Shown here: piece by piece, positions 8,887 to 18,637 of the stretch | Position numbering within the stretch: position 1 is the stretch's first letter | Layout: every line of letters starts with the position of its first letter | Origin: Opitutia bacterium | Lineage (GTDB): Bacteria; Verrucomicrobiota; Verrucomicrobiia; Opitutales; Seribacteraceae | Reading direction: 5' to 3' | DNA: 37,736 nucleotides | Assembly: GCA_002726435.1 (NCBI GenBank) | Contig: PBSV01000057.1 | Span: 1-37,736, forward strand | Program-made: the position numbers and the translations under genes | Notes under the pieces: generated by a model | The model's database searches: none | Told to the model about the DNA's origin: nothing | Seen by the model: only the letters and a program-made list of their open reading frames with translations

Positions 8887-8888
8887 TA

Positions 8889-9401
8889 TTATTTCTTCAA
8901 GCTTGAACCCACCATTTTCTTAACCAAATCCGAATTTGTTTCCACGGTTTCTTTGGGGCCGGTCATCTTGATGAAGATTGCACCTTGTTTGCCTTCAATA
9001 ATTGCGGCCATTAATGCAAATCCGGGATTCGGGGTTTTAGGTCCAAATGGTCGGCCACTCAAAAAAGTCCCGTGTGCTTGAGCATAAGTTACTTTTATCC
9101 CTTCAAGAGTTTCAGTCTGTACCTTTTTTTCCAGGGGAACTTCAAATTGTTTCATCCACCGGTCAACATTTGCCTGCACCCCGCCTGCTCCTCCTGAACC
9201 AAAGTGAAAAAAGACGACATCTGCTTTTCCCCCTGATTGACCGCTTACTTCGAATTGAGCTTTTCTCATATTGGAAGAAGGAGGAACTGATTTCCATTCC
9301 TTTGGGGCGGAGAAAGTGTAACCGGCTACCTCGAGAGCGACGGAGTAAGTTGAAGAGGCAACGAAAAGAAGAAGGACTGGAAGAATTTTCTTTATTTTCA
9401 T
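8889..9401 (-). CDS. Hypothetical secreted protein
   Basis: 170-aa ORF with signal peptide MKIKKILPVLLLFVASSTYSVA; fits the local gene layout. Confidence 0.7.
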   Translation of the reverse strand: MKIKKILPVLLLFVASSTYSVALEVAGYTFSAPKEWKSVPPSSNMRKAQFEVSGQSGGKADVVFFHFGSGGAGGVQANVDRWMKQFEVPLEKKVQTETLEGIKVTYAQAHGTFLSGRPFGPKTPNPGFALMAAIIEGKQGAIFIKMTGPKETVETNSDLVKKMVGSSLKK

Positions 9402-9474
9402 GAGTAGGGGGAGATTAAGTTTAAGAAAAAGATTTATGTGTTTTTATAATAATAAATTGAATAAATCGAAGAAA

Positions 9475-10221
9475 TTATTTGTCGGGAGATTTTTTAAAAA
9501 TCATGAAATGTTGCTGGGGAAGCATGGAGAGAGTTTTTTCCCATTGAAATCCAACTGATTCCATCTCAAGGATTGCTTGTTTTTCAGACATTTTATGCAA
9601 CGGCTTTATGGAAACACTGGGATCTTCCTTGCGGTATTCAATAAGAATTAGACGACCTTCCGGTTTGAGTGATCGATGAATGGAAAGAGCCATCTCGCGG
9701 GGATGGGAAAACTCATGATAGGCATCTACGATCAAAGCTTTGTCGATGGAAGATGGTTCAAGCATTGTTTTTGTAATTGTGCTTTGAACGGGCATCACGT
9801 TGGAAATCTCTTGGTCTTTGATCTTGGCTCGGACTATACCGAGCATTTTGGGTGAAATATCAACTGCATATACATTTCCTTTCTTCAAAAGTGAAGCTAT
9901 GCGAAAGGAAAAATAGCCGGAGCCAGCCCCAATGTCTGCGATTTGATCATTTGGGTTAAGATTCATTCCTTTTATCAGAAGATCGGTTCTTTCCTCTTGT
10001 TCGCGCATCGGTCGTTCCAACCAAGAGGCACCCAGGTGTCCCATCACCTGTGAAATTTCACGCCCCATGTAAAATTTCCCAGTTCCGTCCCTTGAGGCTT
10101 TACTCAAAATATAATCAGTTGATTTTTTCTTTGTCTCCTTGGCTTGCAACAAGCAGACAGGGGTTACGGCAAAGAACAACCAAATTGCCTGAATAGAATA
10201 AAAACGCGAGTATCTGATAAT
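9475..10221 (-). CDS. Class I SAM-dependent methyltransferase with apparent signal peptide; start uncertain (TTG at 10179 or AUU/AUC at 10221/10218)
   Basis: Motif I IADIGAGSGYFSFRIA, YAVDISPKML, PEGRLILIEYR. In-frame extension IIRYSRFYSIQAIWLFFAVTPVCLLQA resembles a signal peptide. Confidence 0.8.
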   Translation of the reverse strand: MIRYSRFYSIQAIWLFFAVTPVCLLQAKETKKKSTDYILSKASRDGTGKFYMGREISQVMGHLGASWLERPMREQEERTDLLIKGMNLNPNDQIADIGAGSGYFSFRIASLLKKGNVYAVDISPKMLGIVRAKIKDQEISNVMPVQSTITKTMLEPSSIDKALIVDAYHEFSHPREMALSIHRSLKPEGRLILIEYRKEDPSVSIKPLHKMSEKQAILEMESVGFQWEKTLSMLPQQHFMIFKKSPDK

Positions 10222-10303
10222 GCGTTTTACCTTTCGAACACAATCATTTGCAAATCAATATTGCTCCTCTTTGAACTATTCGATATTAACTTGTGCAGAA
10301 ATT

Positions 10304-11188
10304 ATGAAAGTAATAAGAGCCAAAAGTGCAGGGTTTTGCTGGGGAGTGGAAAGAGCAATTCAAGTTGCCCGAGCAGAGGCGAAGGGAGGGCTCCGCAAGG
10401 TCTACACCGACGGGCCTTTGATTCATAATAATCAAATGATGGAGGCATTAAGTAGTGAAGACATTAACGAAGTCGGTGATTACCACAGTAAGGATAAGCT
10501 TGCTCTTGAGAAATCAGAATCGAAGGAATCTGTGGTTGTGGTTCGTGCTCATGGGATTTCCCCTCAACGCCGGGACTATTTAAAAAGCCTTGGAATGCCT
10601 TTTCGGGACGGCACCTGCCCTGATGTTGGGATCATTGCGGGTAAAGTAAAAGTGCACGCCGATAAAGGATTTGATATAGTGATATTTGGTGACCCCGAGC
10701 ATCCTGAAGTCATTGGATTACTGGGATATGCCATGGGGAAGGGACATGTGGTGAAAAATTTGGAGGATATTGAAAACCTTCCCACTTTTAAAGGTGGAGT
10801 TGCGATGGTTTCTCAATCAACCATGTTTACCCATGAATTCCAGGAACTCTCCAATCGATTGGCTGAGGATTACAAGGATCTTCTCATTTTCGATACGATA
10901 TGCGGAGCAACCAAAGAACGCCAGTCCGATCTTGTTTCCTTGGTCAAAGAAGGTGCGGAAGTAATTGTGGTTATTGGTGGCAAGCATTCAGCAAATACTC
11001 GGAAGCTGGCTAAATTAGCCGCTCAACAAGGTCGTCCGACTTTTCACATTGAAACAGTGAACGATTTGGACCTTGATTCGCTGCGTAAATTTCAAACCGT
11101 AGGAGTAACTGCGGGAGCATCCACCCCAGAATTTATTATTCGAGAAGTCTGCTCGAAGTTAGAAACTTTAGAACCTTTAATCAAATGA
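10304..11188 (+). CDS. ispH: 4-hydroxy-3-methylbut-2-enyl diphosphate reductase
   Basis: IspH/LytB signatures MKVIRAKSAGFCWGVERAI, RAHGISPQ, DGTCPDV, TICGATKERQ, VTAGASTPEFII. ORF track starts at 10220; ATG at 10304 matches the family N-terminus. Confidence 0.95.
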   Translation: MKVIRAKSAGFCWGVERAIQVARAEAKGGLRKVYTDGPLIHNNQMMEALSSEDINEVGDYHSKDKLALEKSESKESVVVVRAHGISPQRRDYLKSLGMPFRDGTCPDVGIIAGKVKVHADKGFDIVIFGDPEHPEVIGLLGYAMGKGHVVKNLEDIENLPTFKGGVAMVSQSTMFTHEFQELSNRLAEDYKDLLIFDTICGATKERQSDLVSLVKEGAEVIVVIGGKHSANTRKLAKLAAQQGRPTFHIETVNDLDLDSLRKFQTVGVTAGASTPEFIIREVCSKLETLEPLIK

Positions 11189-12609
11189 GTCAGTTAATAC
11201 CTAACGCCTTGGCGGAGCGATACGCTTCGAACGAAATGAAATCGATCTGGTCGGCTTCGGGGAAAGTAGTTCTCGAGCGCGAATTTTGGATTGCGGTCAT
11301 GAAAGCCCAGAAGGAATTAGGGGTTAGCATTGAAAAAGGAGCCATTGAAAATTCTGAAAAAATTAAGATGCTCGTTGACTTGGAGGCAATACGGAAGAGG
11401 GAAGAGACATCTAAACATGATGTAAAGGCAAGGTTGGAAGAATTTGCAGAGCAAGCCGGACATCAGCATGCCCACAAAGGAATGACGAGCAGAGACTTGA
11501 CTGAAAATGTCGAGCAATTACAAGTTCATCGATCTATGGGGATTATTTTGGAGAAATCAATTGCGGCCCTGCTTGCCTTGGCCAAAAAGGCACGGGAATA
11601 TAAATCCCTCCCTCTGACTGCACGTTCCCATAATGTTCCCGCCCAGCTAACCACTCTTGGAAAACGCTTTGCGAATTGGGGAGAGGAATTCGACCGCTCG
11701 ATTGAGAGCCTATCAAGTCTGTGTGCCACCTTTCCGTATCGTGGCTTAAAGGGTGCGGTGGGAACTCGTTTGGATCAAATTACTTTACTTGGAAGCCCGG
11801 CAAAGGCAGCGAAATTAGATCAAAAAGTAATGGAGTACTTAGGGGCTCCCTCCAGTTGGGAAAATGTCGGTCAAGTCTATCCCAGAAGCCTTGATTTTGA
11901 AGTCGTTTCATTACTGGTCAGGCTTGCTGCCTCCCCGTCCAGTTTTGCGAAGACTTTGCGGATTATGGCTGGACACGAACTTTTGGGAGAGGGATTTGCC
12001 AAGGGGCAGACTGGATCTTCTGCAATGCCTCACAAAATGAACAGCCGAAGTTGCGAGCGAATCAATGGATTTCATGTAATTTTAAATGGATATTTGACGA
12101 TGGTTTCTCAATTGTCCGGTGACCAATGGAACGAAGGAGATGTTTCATGCTCGGTGGTTCGTCGGGTAGCATTGCCAGATGCTTTCTTTGCCCTCGATGG
12201 CTTACTGGATACTTTTCTGACAGTACTCAATCAAATGGAAGTGTTCCCCAGTATGATCGAAACAGAAACTAAAAAATACCTCCCCTTTTTATTGTCAACC
12301 ACTATGATGATGGAAGCAGTGAAGGCAGGGGCGGGGAGGGAGGATGCCCATGCTGCGATCAAACAACATGCCGTTGCCACAGTAAGCGATTTGCGAAATG
12401 GGAAAATAAAGGAAAATGATTTTCCTTCGAGGCTGGCAAAAGACAAGCGGGTTGGCTTGAAGGCAAAAAGTATACAAGCCTTGATCAAAGATGGAGAGGG
12501 AAAAGTCGGGGCAGCACATTCCCAAGTCGATTCCTTCGTCAAGAAAGCTCGTTCCTGGGCAAAAAAATATCCTGAGGCAAAAGACTACAATCCTCCCACA
12601 ATTCTTTAA
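11185..12609 (+). CDS. purB: Adenylosuccinate lyase
   Basis: Fumarase/aspartase-superfamily signature GSSAMPHKMNSRSCERI, TSRDLTENVEQ; ATGA overlap with ispH. Confidence 0.9.
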   Translation: MSQLIPNALAERYASNEMKSIWSASGKVVLEREFWIAVMKAQKELGVSIEKGAIENSEKIKMLVDLEAIRKREETSKHDVKARLEEFAEQAGHQHAHKGMTSRDLTENVEQLQVHRSMGIILEKSIAALLALAKKAREYKSLPLTARSHNVPAQLTTLGKRFANWGEEFDRSIESLSSLCATFPYRGLKGAVGTRLDQITLLGSPAKAAKLDQKVMEYLGAPSSWENVGQVYPRSLDFEVVSLLVRLAASPSSFAKTLRIMAGHELLGEGFAKGQTGSSAMPHKMNSRSCERINGFHVILNGYLTMVSQLSGDQWNEGDVSCSVVRRVALPDAFFALDGLLDTFLTVLNQMEVFPSMIETETKKYLPFLLSTTMMMEAVKAGAGREDAHAAIKQHAVATVSDLRNGKIKENDFPSRLAKDKRVGLKAKSIQALIKDGEGKVGAAHSQVDSFVKKARSWAKKYPEAKDYNPPTIL

Positions 12610-12715
12610 GTTCCCACTCGCGAGGGCTTTTCTTTTTGGCAAAAAAATTTTTGCGATTGCCAATACGCCCCTACTCAGTTCATGAATTATGTTTTTTTAA
12701 ATTTTAAAACCAGTC

Positions 12716-13978
12716 ATGTCAGAGGAATTAGTTGGAAATTGTTTGGTCGCCCAGTCGGGTGGTCCAACCGCTGTTATTAACGCAAGTGTAGCCGGTGTGG
12801 TTGCGGAGGCTCTCAACAACCCATGCATCGAAGAAGTTTATGGTGGGATCAATGGAGTTCTTGGGATTTTGAAAGAAGAGTTAATCGACTTAGCGGAAGA
12901 ATCTCAGCAAATTATACGAGGTTTGCGATACACCCCAGCATCCGCTCTTGGTACCTGCCGGTTCAAGCTAAAACGGGACTTGGACTACGATCGCGTATTG
13001 CAAGTTTTTGAAGCTCATAATATTAGATACTTTTTTTACTGTGGCGGAAACGATTCGCAAGATACTGCCGACAAAATCTCTAAGCTCGCACAAAGCAAAG
13101 GGTATGAACTACGAGTAATTGGTGTGCCTAAAACAATCGACAACGACTTGGTAACCACCGATCACTGCCCGGGATACGGAAGCGTGGTGAAATATCTTTG
13201 TACTGTGATCCGGGAGACTGCCCTTGATCATGAGGCCATGGGGCAGCACGATTTGGTCTCCATTGTTGAAGTAATGGGGCGGAATGCCGGCTGGATTGCA
13301 GCTGGAGCAACTTTGGCGAAGGGGAAGGATAATCCCGACGATGCACCGCACCTGATTTATTTACCCGAATTGCCTTTTTCAAAGGAAAAATTCGTGGACG
13401 ATGTTCAGGCAGTTTTGAAGAAAAACAAGTATTGCATGGTTGTGGTCGGTGAAGGGCTACTCGACAAAGACGGTAACTATGTTGCAAATTCTGCGACCAG
13501 TAAGGACGCGTTTGGCCATCAACAACTAGGAGGCGTTGGAGATTTCCTTGCCGGTGTACTTGAGCAAAATCTTGCCGTAAAGGCACGCTCTTCCAAGCTC
13601 GGCACTGGCCAGCGTGCAGCGACTCATTGTTCTTCGCAAACTGATAATGACGAAGCATTTATGGCAGGCAAGGCAGCAGTTCGGGCCGCCGTGGAAGGGG
13701 AAACGGACAAAATGGTCATTTTAGTCCGTGCTGAGGGCGAAAATTATGTATGTGAAACCAGCCTTGCTCCACTTTCAGAAATTGCAAACGGGGTAAAAGA
13801 GATACCCGAGGATTGGATTTCAGAGGATGGAACAAGCATGACCGCAAAGTTCATCAAATACTGCCAGCCATTGATTCAAGGCGAAGTACAAGTGCCCTAT
13901 GAAAATGGAGTGCCTGCTTATGTCCGTCTTTCCAAAAGAAGAATCCGCAAAGTTCTTGATTCCCACGAGTTCGAATAA
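12716..13978 (+). CDS. 6-phosphofructokinase, probably pyrophosphate-dependent
   Basis: NCLVAQSGGPTAVINAS, FYCGGNDSQDTA, GVPKTIDNDLVTTDHCPGYGS, EVMGRNAGWIA. Confidence 0.9.
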   Translation: MSEELVGNCLVAQSGGPTAVINASVAGVVAEALNNPCIEEVYGGINGVLGILKEELIDLAEESQQIIRGLRYTPASALGTCRFKLKRDLDYDRVLQVFEAHNIRYFFYCGGNDSQDTADKISKLAQSKGYELRVIGVPKTIDNDLVTTDHCPGYGSVVKYLCTVIRETALDHEAMGQHDLVSIVEVMGRNAGWIAAGATLAKGKDNPDDAPHLIYLPELPFSKEKFVDDVQAVLKKNKYCMVVVGEGLLDKDGNYVANSATSKDAFGHQQLGGVGDFLAGVLEQNLAVKARSSKLGTGQRAATHCSSQTDNDEAFMAGKAAVRAAVEGETDKMVILVRAEGENYVCETSLAPLSEIANGVKEIPEDWISEDGTSMTAKFIKYCQPLIQGEVQVPYENGVPAYVRLSKRRIRKVLDSHEFE

Positions 13979-14219
13979 ATCGGACTATTAATCTTTTTAT
14001 ATTTTTCTTGGAGATAAAATCTCCCTGACTACTAGGTTGAGTCACCCAACCAGTTTCTCACTTTGTTACATTTTATGCAAAGAAGTTTGCGATAAAACAC
14101 AAAATAAATTCTGCCCCGATTCCAGCATAGTAAAAACCACACTTTGCCCTGTATCTGGTTTCACATCCACAGCGATTTCTTTGAGTGGAGCATGTTTTTT
14201 GCACCCAAGCTTGTTTGTT

Positions 14220-15482
14220 TCAGGGAACGACTTCGTTCTCTACTATTTGATCAAAAGTTTGGCGTTTACGAATGAATGCCAATGATCCATCGGATTTTTT
14301 CAAAACTTCCGCTGCTTCAGGAAAAGAGTTGTAATTCTTCGCAGACATGGAAGAGCAGTATGCACCAACACCTTCGATGATGCAAAAATCTCCGACTTCC
14401 CCACGTGGCAACATTCTTGGACTAAGGGTTTCCGCATCACCTGGGGCTGGTGTTAGCAAATCTCCGGATTCGCAGCAGTGTCCCACGACCACCTGCTCGC
14501 ATTCCTCACGAAACTTTTCCTGGCCTGGTTCTGGAACAACGACAATTGGATGTTGAGCACCATAGAGACTGGGGCGAAGAATTTCTGTCATTCCTGCATC
14601 AAGCTTGAGAAATCGGTATCCTTCTTTTCCCGTGCTGGTAATGTCCTGAACACGGGTGACTAAACTACAGGAATGAGCCAGTAGGAAAGTACCTGGTTCA
14701 ATTTCTAATTTTAATTTCCTGCCGGTTTCTTGTTCGAATTCTTGAAAGAGTTTTCTGACAGGTTTGCCGATTTCCTGAAGGTTGGTTGCTTGTTCATCCG
14801 GCATGCGGGCTACTTTGTATCCGCCTCCAAGATTTAGAGTTCTTGCGTGGGGAAATTTTTGCACGATATCCAAACTCATAGACGCGACTTTTTTCCATAC
14901 CTCCGGATCAGATCCGGAACCAATATGGGTGTGAATTCTTTCGACCTTCAAGTTGTATTCCTTACACAATCTGTGGGCCTCCTGCCAATCCTCTTTCCAA
15001 ATCCCAAAGCTGCTGGAAGGACCACCCACATTGGTACGATTCGTTCCACCAGAACCCATCCCTGGATTAAATCTCAAACCTACCGAAAGTCCTTTTCCCC
15101 AGGAGCCAAACTGATGGATCTGATTCAGGGAGCATAAGTTTACTTTTACACCATCTTGAATCCAAAACCTTACCTCATCACTAAGCTCTTGTGTACTCAG
15201 TGAAATTAATTCCGTACCAAATCCTGCCCGAATGGCCCGCTCAACTTCATGCGTAGAACTGGCATCAATTCCCAGTCCTTCAGAGTTAAAAATTCGAAGA
15301 ATTGCCGCAGTCGGTGCTGACTTCATAGCATACCTGGGAAAAAGTCCAAACTGATTAGGAAAATCCTTAACCTCCCTAGCATTGCTGCGAAGGATGTCCT
15401 CATCGTATACGAAAGTGGGGGTTCCAAATTCGATTTTTATTTGTTCAAGGTCGGAAGAAGAGAGAAATCTAAGGGTCTGCAT
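14220..15482 (-). CDS. lysA: Diaminopimelate decarboxylase (PLP fold-III decarboxylase)
   Basis: YAMKSAPTAAILRIF (PLP lysine), HTHIGSGSDP, LNLGGGY, EPGTFLLA, CESGDLL, GAYCSSMSAKNYNS. Confidence 0.87.
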   Translation of the reverse strand: MQTLRFLSSSDLEQIKIEFGTPTFVYDEDILRSNAREVKDFPNQFGLFPRYAMKSAPTAAILRIFNSEGLGIDASSTHEVERAIRAGFGTELISLSTQELSDEVRFWIQDGVKVNLCSLNQIHQFGSWGKGLSVGLRFNPGMGSGGTNRTNVGGPSSSFGIWKEDWQEAHRLCKEYNLKVERIHTHIGSGSDPEVWKKVASMSLDIVQKFPHARTLNLGGGYKVARMPDEQATNLQEIGKPVRKLFQEFEQETGRKLKLEIEPGTFLLAHSCSLVTRVQDITSTGKEGYRFLKLDAGMTEILRPSLYGAQHPIVVVPEPGQEKFREECEQVVVGHCCESGDLLTPAPGDAETLSPRMLPRGEVGDFCIIEGVGAYCSSMSAKNYNSFPEAAEVLKKSDGSLAFIRKRQTFDQIVENEVVP

Positions 15483-15550
15483 GTTCAGGAAAAGAGATTA
15501 AAAAGAATAGGCTGATCCCAAATAAGAAGCAAGCTTTGGGGAAAGAAATC

Positions 15551-16024
15551 TCATTTTGCAAAAACTAGAAATTCGAGCGAAAGGTCATTGGCACGGATTT
15601 CTTTACGGGAAATTTCATTATGAAATACTTCCTCCCACGGAGGGAAATAAACATCTCCGTCATATTTTCGATTGATTTTAGTTATGTACAACAAGTCGGC
15701 GTATGGCATCGCTTCGCGGTAAATGTTTTCTCCGCCGCAGATCCAGATTTTCCTGCCCAGTGCTTCAGCACGAGAAATCGCTGCTTGTAGAGAGGGAGCA
15801 CTCTGAGCATGCTTAAACCTCAGGTTGGGATTTCGAGTGAGAACAATCACCTCTCTTTCTTTGGCATAGGATTTGAATTCAGTGAAACAATTACGCCCCA
15901 TAATCAGAACTCCATCTCGAGTTGTATCTAGAAAATATTCCCAGTCTTCTTTGATTTCCCAAGGAAGTTTCCCTTTGCGACCAATCACTCGATCGAGGCC
16001 ACAGGCTACAATTATATTGATCAT
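15551..16024 (-). CDS. folA: Dihydrofolate reductase
   Basis: MINIIVACGLDRVIGRKGKLPW, VLIMGRNCF, IWICGGENIYREAMPYADLLYITKI, GDVYFPPW. Confidence 0.93.
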   Translation of the reverse strand: MINIIVACGLDRVIGRKGKLPWEIKEDWEYFLDTTRDGVLIMGRNCFTEFKSYAKEREVIVLTRNPNLRFKHAQSAPSLQAAISRAEALGRKIWICGGENIYREAMPYADLLYITKINRKYDGDVYFPPWEEVFHNEISRKEIRANDLSLEFLVFAK

Positions 16025-16101
16025 GCGGATCGAAAATTAAAATACGGAATGGTTTTCATGGATTTTTTATTGTGTTATGATATGGAATGTATGCGGGAAA
16101 A

Positions 16102-18603
16102 ATGCAAACTAACAGCACTCGATTTGGTGAAACCCTTTCTTTGCCTGACGCTTGGCAGAGACAAGCTCTCAATTTTTTGAGAGAAGGTCAGGATGTTGTC
16201 CTCCATGCACCAACTGGTGCCGGCAAGACCTATGTTTTTGAACAGTTAATCGAAAGCGGATGGAAAGGAAAAGCGGTTTACACTGTTCCGACACGTGCAC
16301 TTGCTAACGACAAGTTTCGCGAGTGGCAGGATCGTGGCTGGGAAGTTGGATTAGTGACAGGAGATTTAAGACATCGTCCCGAGGCTAGGATTGTGGTCGC
16401 TACGCTGGAAACGCAAAGGGGGACTTTGCGAAAGGGGGACGCTCCTGAATTATTCGTTGTCGATGAGTACCAGATGCTTGGCGATCTGCAAAGGGGCCCA
16501 GGTTATGAAGTCACTCTAGCCATGGCAGATAATCGGGTGAGGCTTCTTTTAATGAGTGGAAGCGTCGCAAATCCGTTCGAAGTAGCGGAGTGGTTGAAGA
16601 GTCATGACAGAAAAGTGGCACTGGTTTCTGAAACTAGAAGGCCGGTTCCTTTGGAAGAAGTTTTTGCCGAGGCTTTGTTGCGCCGTCCTTTTCAAAGTCG
16701 CAGAATTCGGGGGCATTGGCCGAAGCTGATTTCGTCCGCTCTCCGTGCAAACCTTGGTCCGATACTGGTCTTTGCACCAAGAAGAAAAGCAGCGGAGGAA
16801 TTAGCGAAACAATTGGCTCATGAATTACCCGAGGTTGAATCCCTTGAATTGACCCCGGAACAGAAAAAAGTGGCAGGTAAGGAAATGGGATTTCTTTTGA
16901 GAAGAAGAGTGGCTTATCATCATAGCGGATTAAGTTATCTTAAACGGGCTGGACTGGTCGAACCACTTGCGAAATCGGGACAGCTACAGGTGGTTGTGGC
17001 AACCACCGGCCTTGCCGCTGGAATCAATTTTTCAATGCGTTCAGTATTAGTGACTGATCGGGAGTATCGAATGGATGATGGACTTTTTTTACTTCGTCCA
17101 GATGAACTTTTACAAATGTTCGGTCGGGCAGGTCGGCGAGGATTGGATGATCGTGGATTCGTCGTGGTCGCTCCCAAGCAAGCCCGTCTTTCCGATGCCC
17201 GCCCTCTCAAATTGAAAAGGTCGACCACCCTTGATTGGCCTGCTTTGTTAAGAGCGATGCGCGAGGCGGTGGAGGATGGAAAAGATCACTTTAATTCGGC
17301 TCGACTTCTCGCACAGAGACTTTTTTCTGAACAGGAAGTAAGACTGGGCTTCCGTGATTCTCTCTCTCAATTCATTAAGTCCAGTAAAAAAAATCTTACA
17401 GTGGATGCTGAGGCAAAAGCATCAAAAAATGAAAGGGATCACATCATCGAAATGAGGAATTCGGCTGGCCTATGGGAGAGGAGAGGAGGAAAATCTCAGA
17501 CAAATTTGGGAGATGCCTTGGTCCTTAGCAAAGGTGAGTGGGTCCGTGCACTTGCTCTACCTGATACTCTCAGCAAGGTACGGGTGGGGAATCCGTGCAG
17601 GTTTGGAAAAAGAAGTGATCCCATTTACGGAAGAGAGATGCCGTTGGCGGTATACCAGGAGGATTCAAATGGGGAGCAAGTCGTGCTGATCAAATCGTTT
17701 CACAAAAAATTAAAGGAAGTAACAAGGGAAAAATCTTCCAAGTTGAAAAAGAAATTTTCTCGAAAGACATGGAAACGCAATGGGTTGGAGGATTTATTGA
17801 GAGAGTTTTTCCCCGGAGTTTCAAATGGCGGATTACTGAAGGAATTTGTCGACCGGGGTAAAGTTTTGGGTGCCCGCTTGAGTTATGAGCAAGCAACTGT
17901 TCTTGCTTGGCGTGATGCGCGGGGAAGAATGTTGATCAATCCCCCTCTTCGCAAAACAACCCGTGTGTACGATTCCCCATTTACTGAAAATAAAGGAGCC
18001 AAGAAGCTTGATTTGGGGACCTTGACTCCAGCCGAAGCCTGGTACGAACTTGGTTTAATCGACGAGAATGCCCGACCCACGAAAAGGGGGGAGATCTTTA
18101 GTTTCTTTTCAAGAAGTGAGGGCTTGGCAATTGCCGTGGCTTTGGAGGATACGAGTTATCCAGTGGCGGAATTAATTCAGGACCTGGCTAATTTACGGGC
18201 CGGTCATCGTTTTCGTTCATTTGCAAAGTCGGAATCTCGGATGGCACTGGTTTGCCGGGAGGCTTTTGGTTTTCGCGATTGTCCAGGTTATTTAAAAGCA
18301 GGACTACCCTTGGAATATGGGGAGGGAGCCTCGGAGGTTCTCCAGGATCAAATGATGATAAAAGTTAAGGAGGACCCGGACGGAGAAGTCAGTTTAGGGG
18401 ACTGGGAAAGGGTAGTGATCGAGTGGAAGAGTTTGCTGGCCTTGATCACCCAGGCACCCGTTCTAAAAAATGAAAGATGGAAGGCATTACAAAGAGAAGC
18501 CGCTGAAGTTATCGGCAAGGTTCAGGAACAAAGAGAACTCCCTATTTTACCTACACTTCCTTTTAGGCAAAAGGAACGATTTAAATTACAAGACACTGCT
18601 TGA
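16102..18603 (+). CDS. Ski2/SUV3-like superfamily 2 helicase
   Basis: Motif I APTGAGKT, Ia VPTRALANDKF, II VVDEYQML, III MSGSV, V VVATTGLAAGINF, VI LLQMFGRAGRRGLDDRG. Alternative start at 16087. Confidence 0.88.
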   Translation: MQTNSTRFGETLSLPDAWQRQALNFLREGQDVVLHAPTGAGKTYVFEQLIESGWKGKAVYTVPTRALANDKFREWQDRGWEVGLVTGDLRHRPEARIVVATLETQRGTLRKGDAPELFVVDEYQMLGDLQRGPGYEVTLAMADNRVRLLLMSGSVANPFEVAEWLKSHDRKVALVSETRRPVPLEEVFAEALLRRPFQSRRIRGHWPKLISSALRANLGPILVFAPRRKAAEELAKQLAHELPEVESLELTPEQKKVAGKEMGFLLRRRVAYHHSGLSYLKRAGLVEPLAKSGQLQVVVATTGLAAGINFSMRSVLVTDREYRMDDGLFLLRPDELLQMFGRAGRRGLDDRGFVVVAPKQARLSDARPLKLKRSTTLDWPALLRAMREAVEDGKDHFNSARLLAQRLFSEQEVRLGFRDSLSQFIKSSKKNLTVDAEAKASKNERDHIIEMRNSAGLWERRGGKSQTNLGDALVLSKGEWVRALALPDTLSKVRVGNPCRFGKRSDPIYGREMPLAVYQEDSNGEQVVLIKSFHKKLKEVTREKSSKLKKKFSRKTWKRNGLEDLLREFFPGVSNGGLLKEFVDRGKVLGARLSYEQATVLAWRDARGRMLINPPLRKTTRVYDSPFTENKGAKKLDLGTLTPAEAWYELGLIDENARPTKRGEIFSFFSRSEGLAIAVALEDTSYPVAELIQDLANLRAGHRFRSFAKSESRMALVCREAFGFRDCPGYLKAGLPLEYGEGASEVLQDQMMIKVKEDPDGEVSLGDWERVVIEWKSLLALITQAPVLKNERWKALQREAAEVIGKVQEQRELPILPTLPFRQKERFKLQDTA

Positions 18604-18637
18604 GTGCAGAAATTAAAATTTGCCAATCTTTCTCTAT

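Noticed and set aside
10220-10303. N-terminal extension of IspH in the ORF track (MRFTFRTQSFANQYC...)
   Set aside because: The IspH family N-terminus begins at MKVIRAKSAGFCWGVERAI (10304); the extension lies in the divergent intergenic region and overlaps the methyltransferase leader on the other strand.
12621-12672. Hairpin TTGGCAAAAAAATTTTTGCGATTGCCAA after purB as a riboswitch or sigma54 site for the phosphofructokinase gene
   Set aside because: GG-to-GC spacing is 13 rather than 10, and the structure is more simply an imperfect AT-rich hairpin or purB terminator; no riboswitch consensus recognised.
13128-13658. 176-aa minus-strand ORF inside the phosphofructokinase
   Set aside because: Antisense to a confidently identified enzyme; His/Arg/Pro-rich shadow composition.
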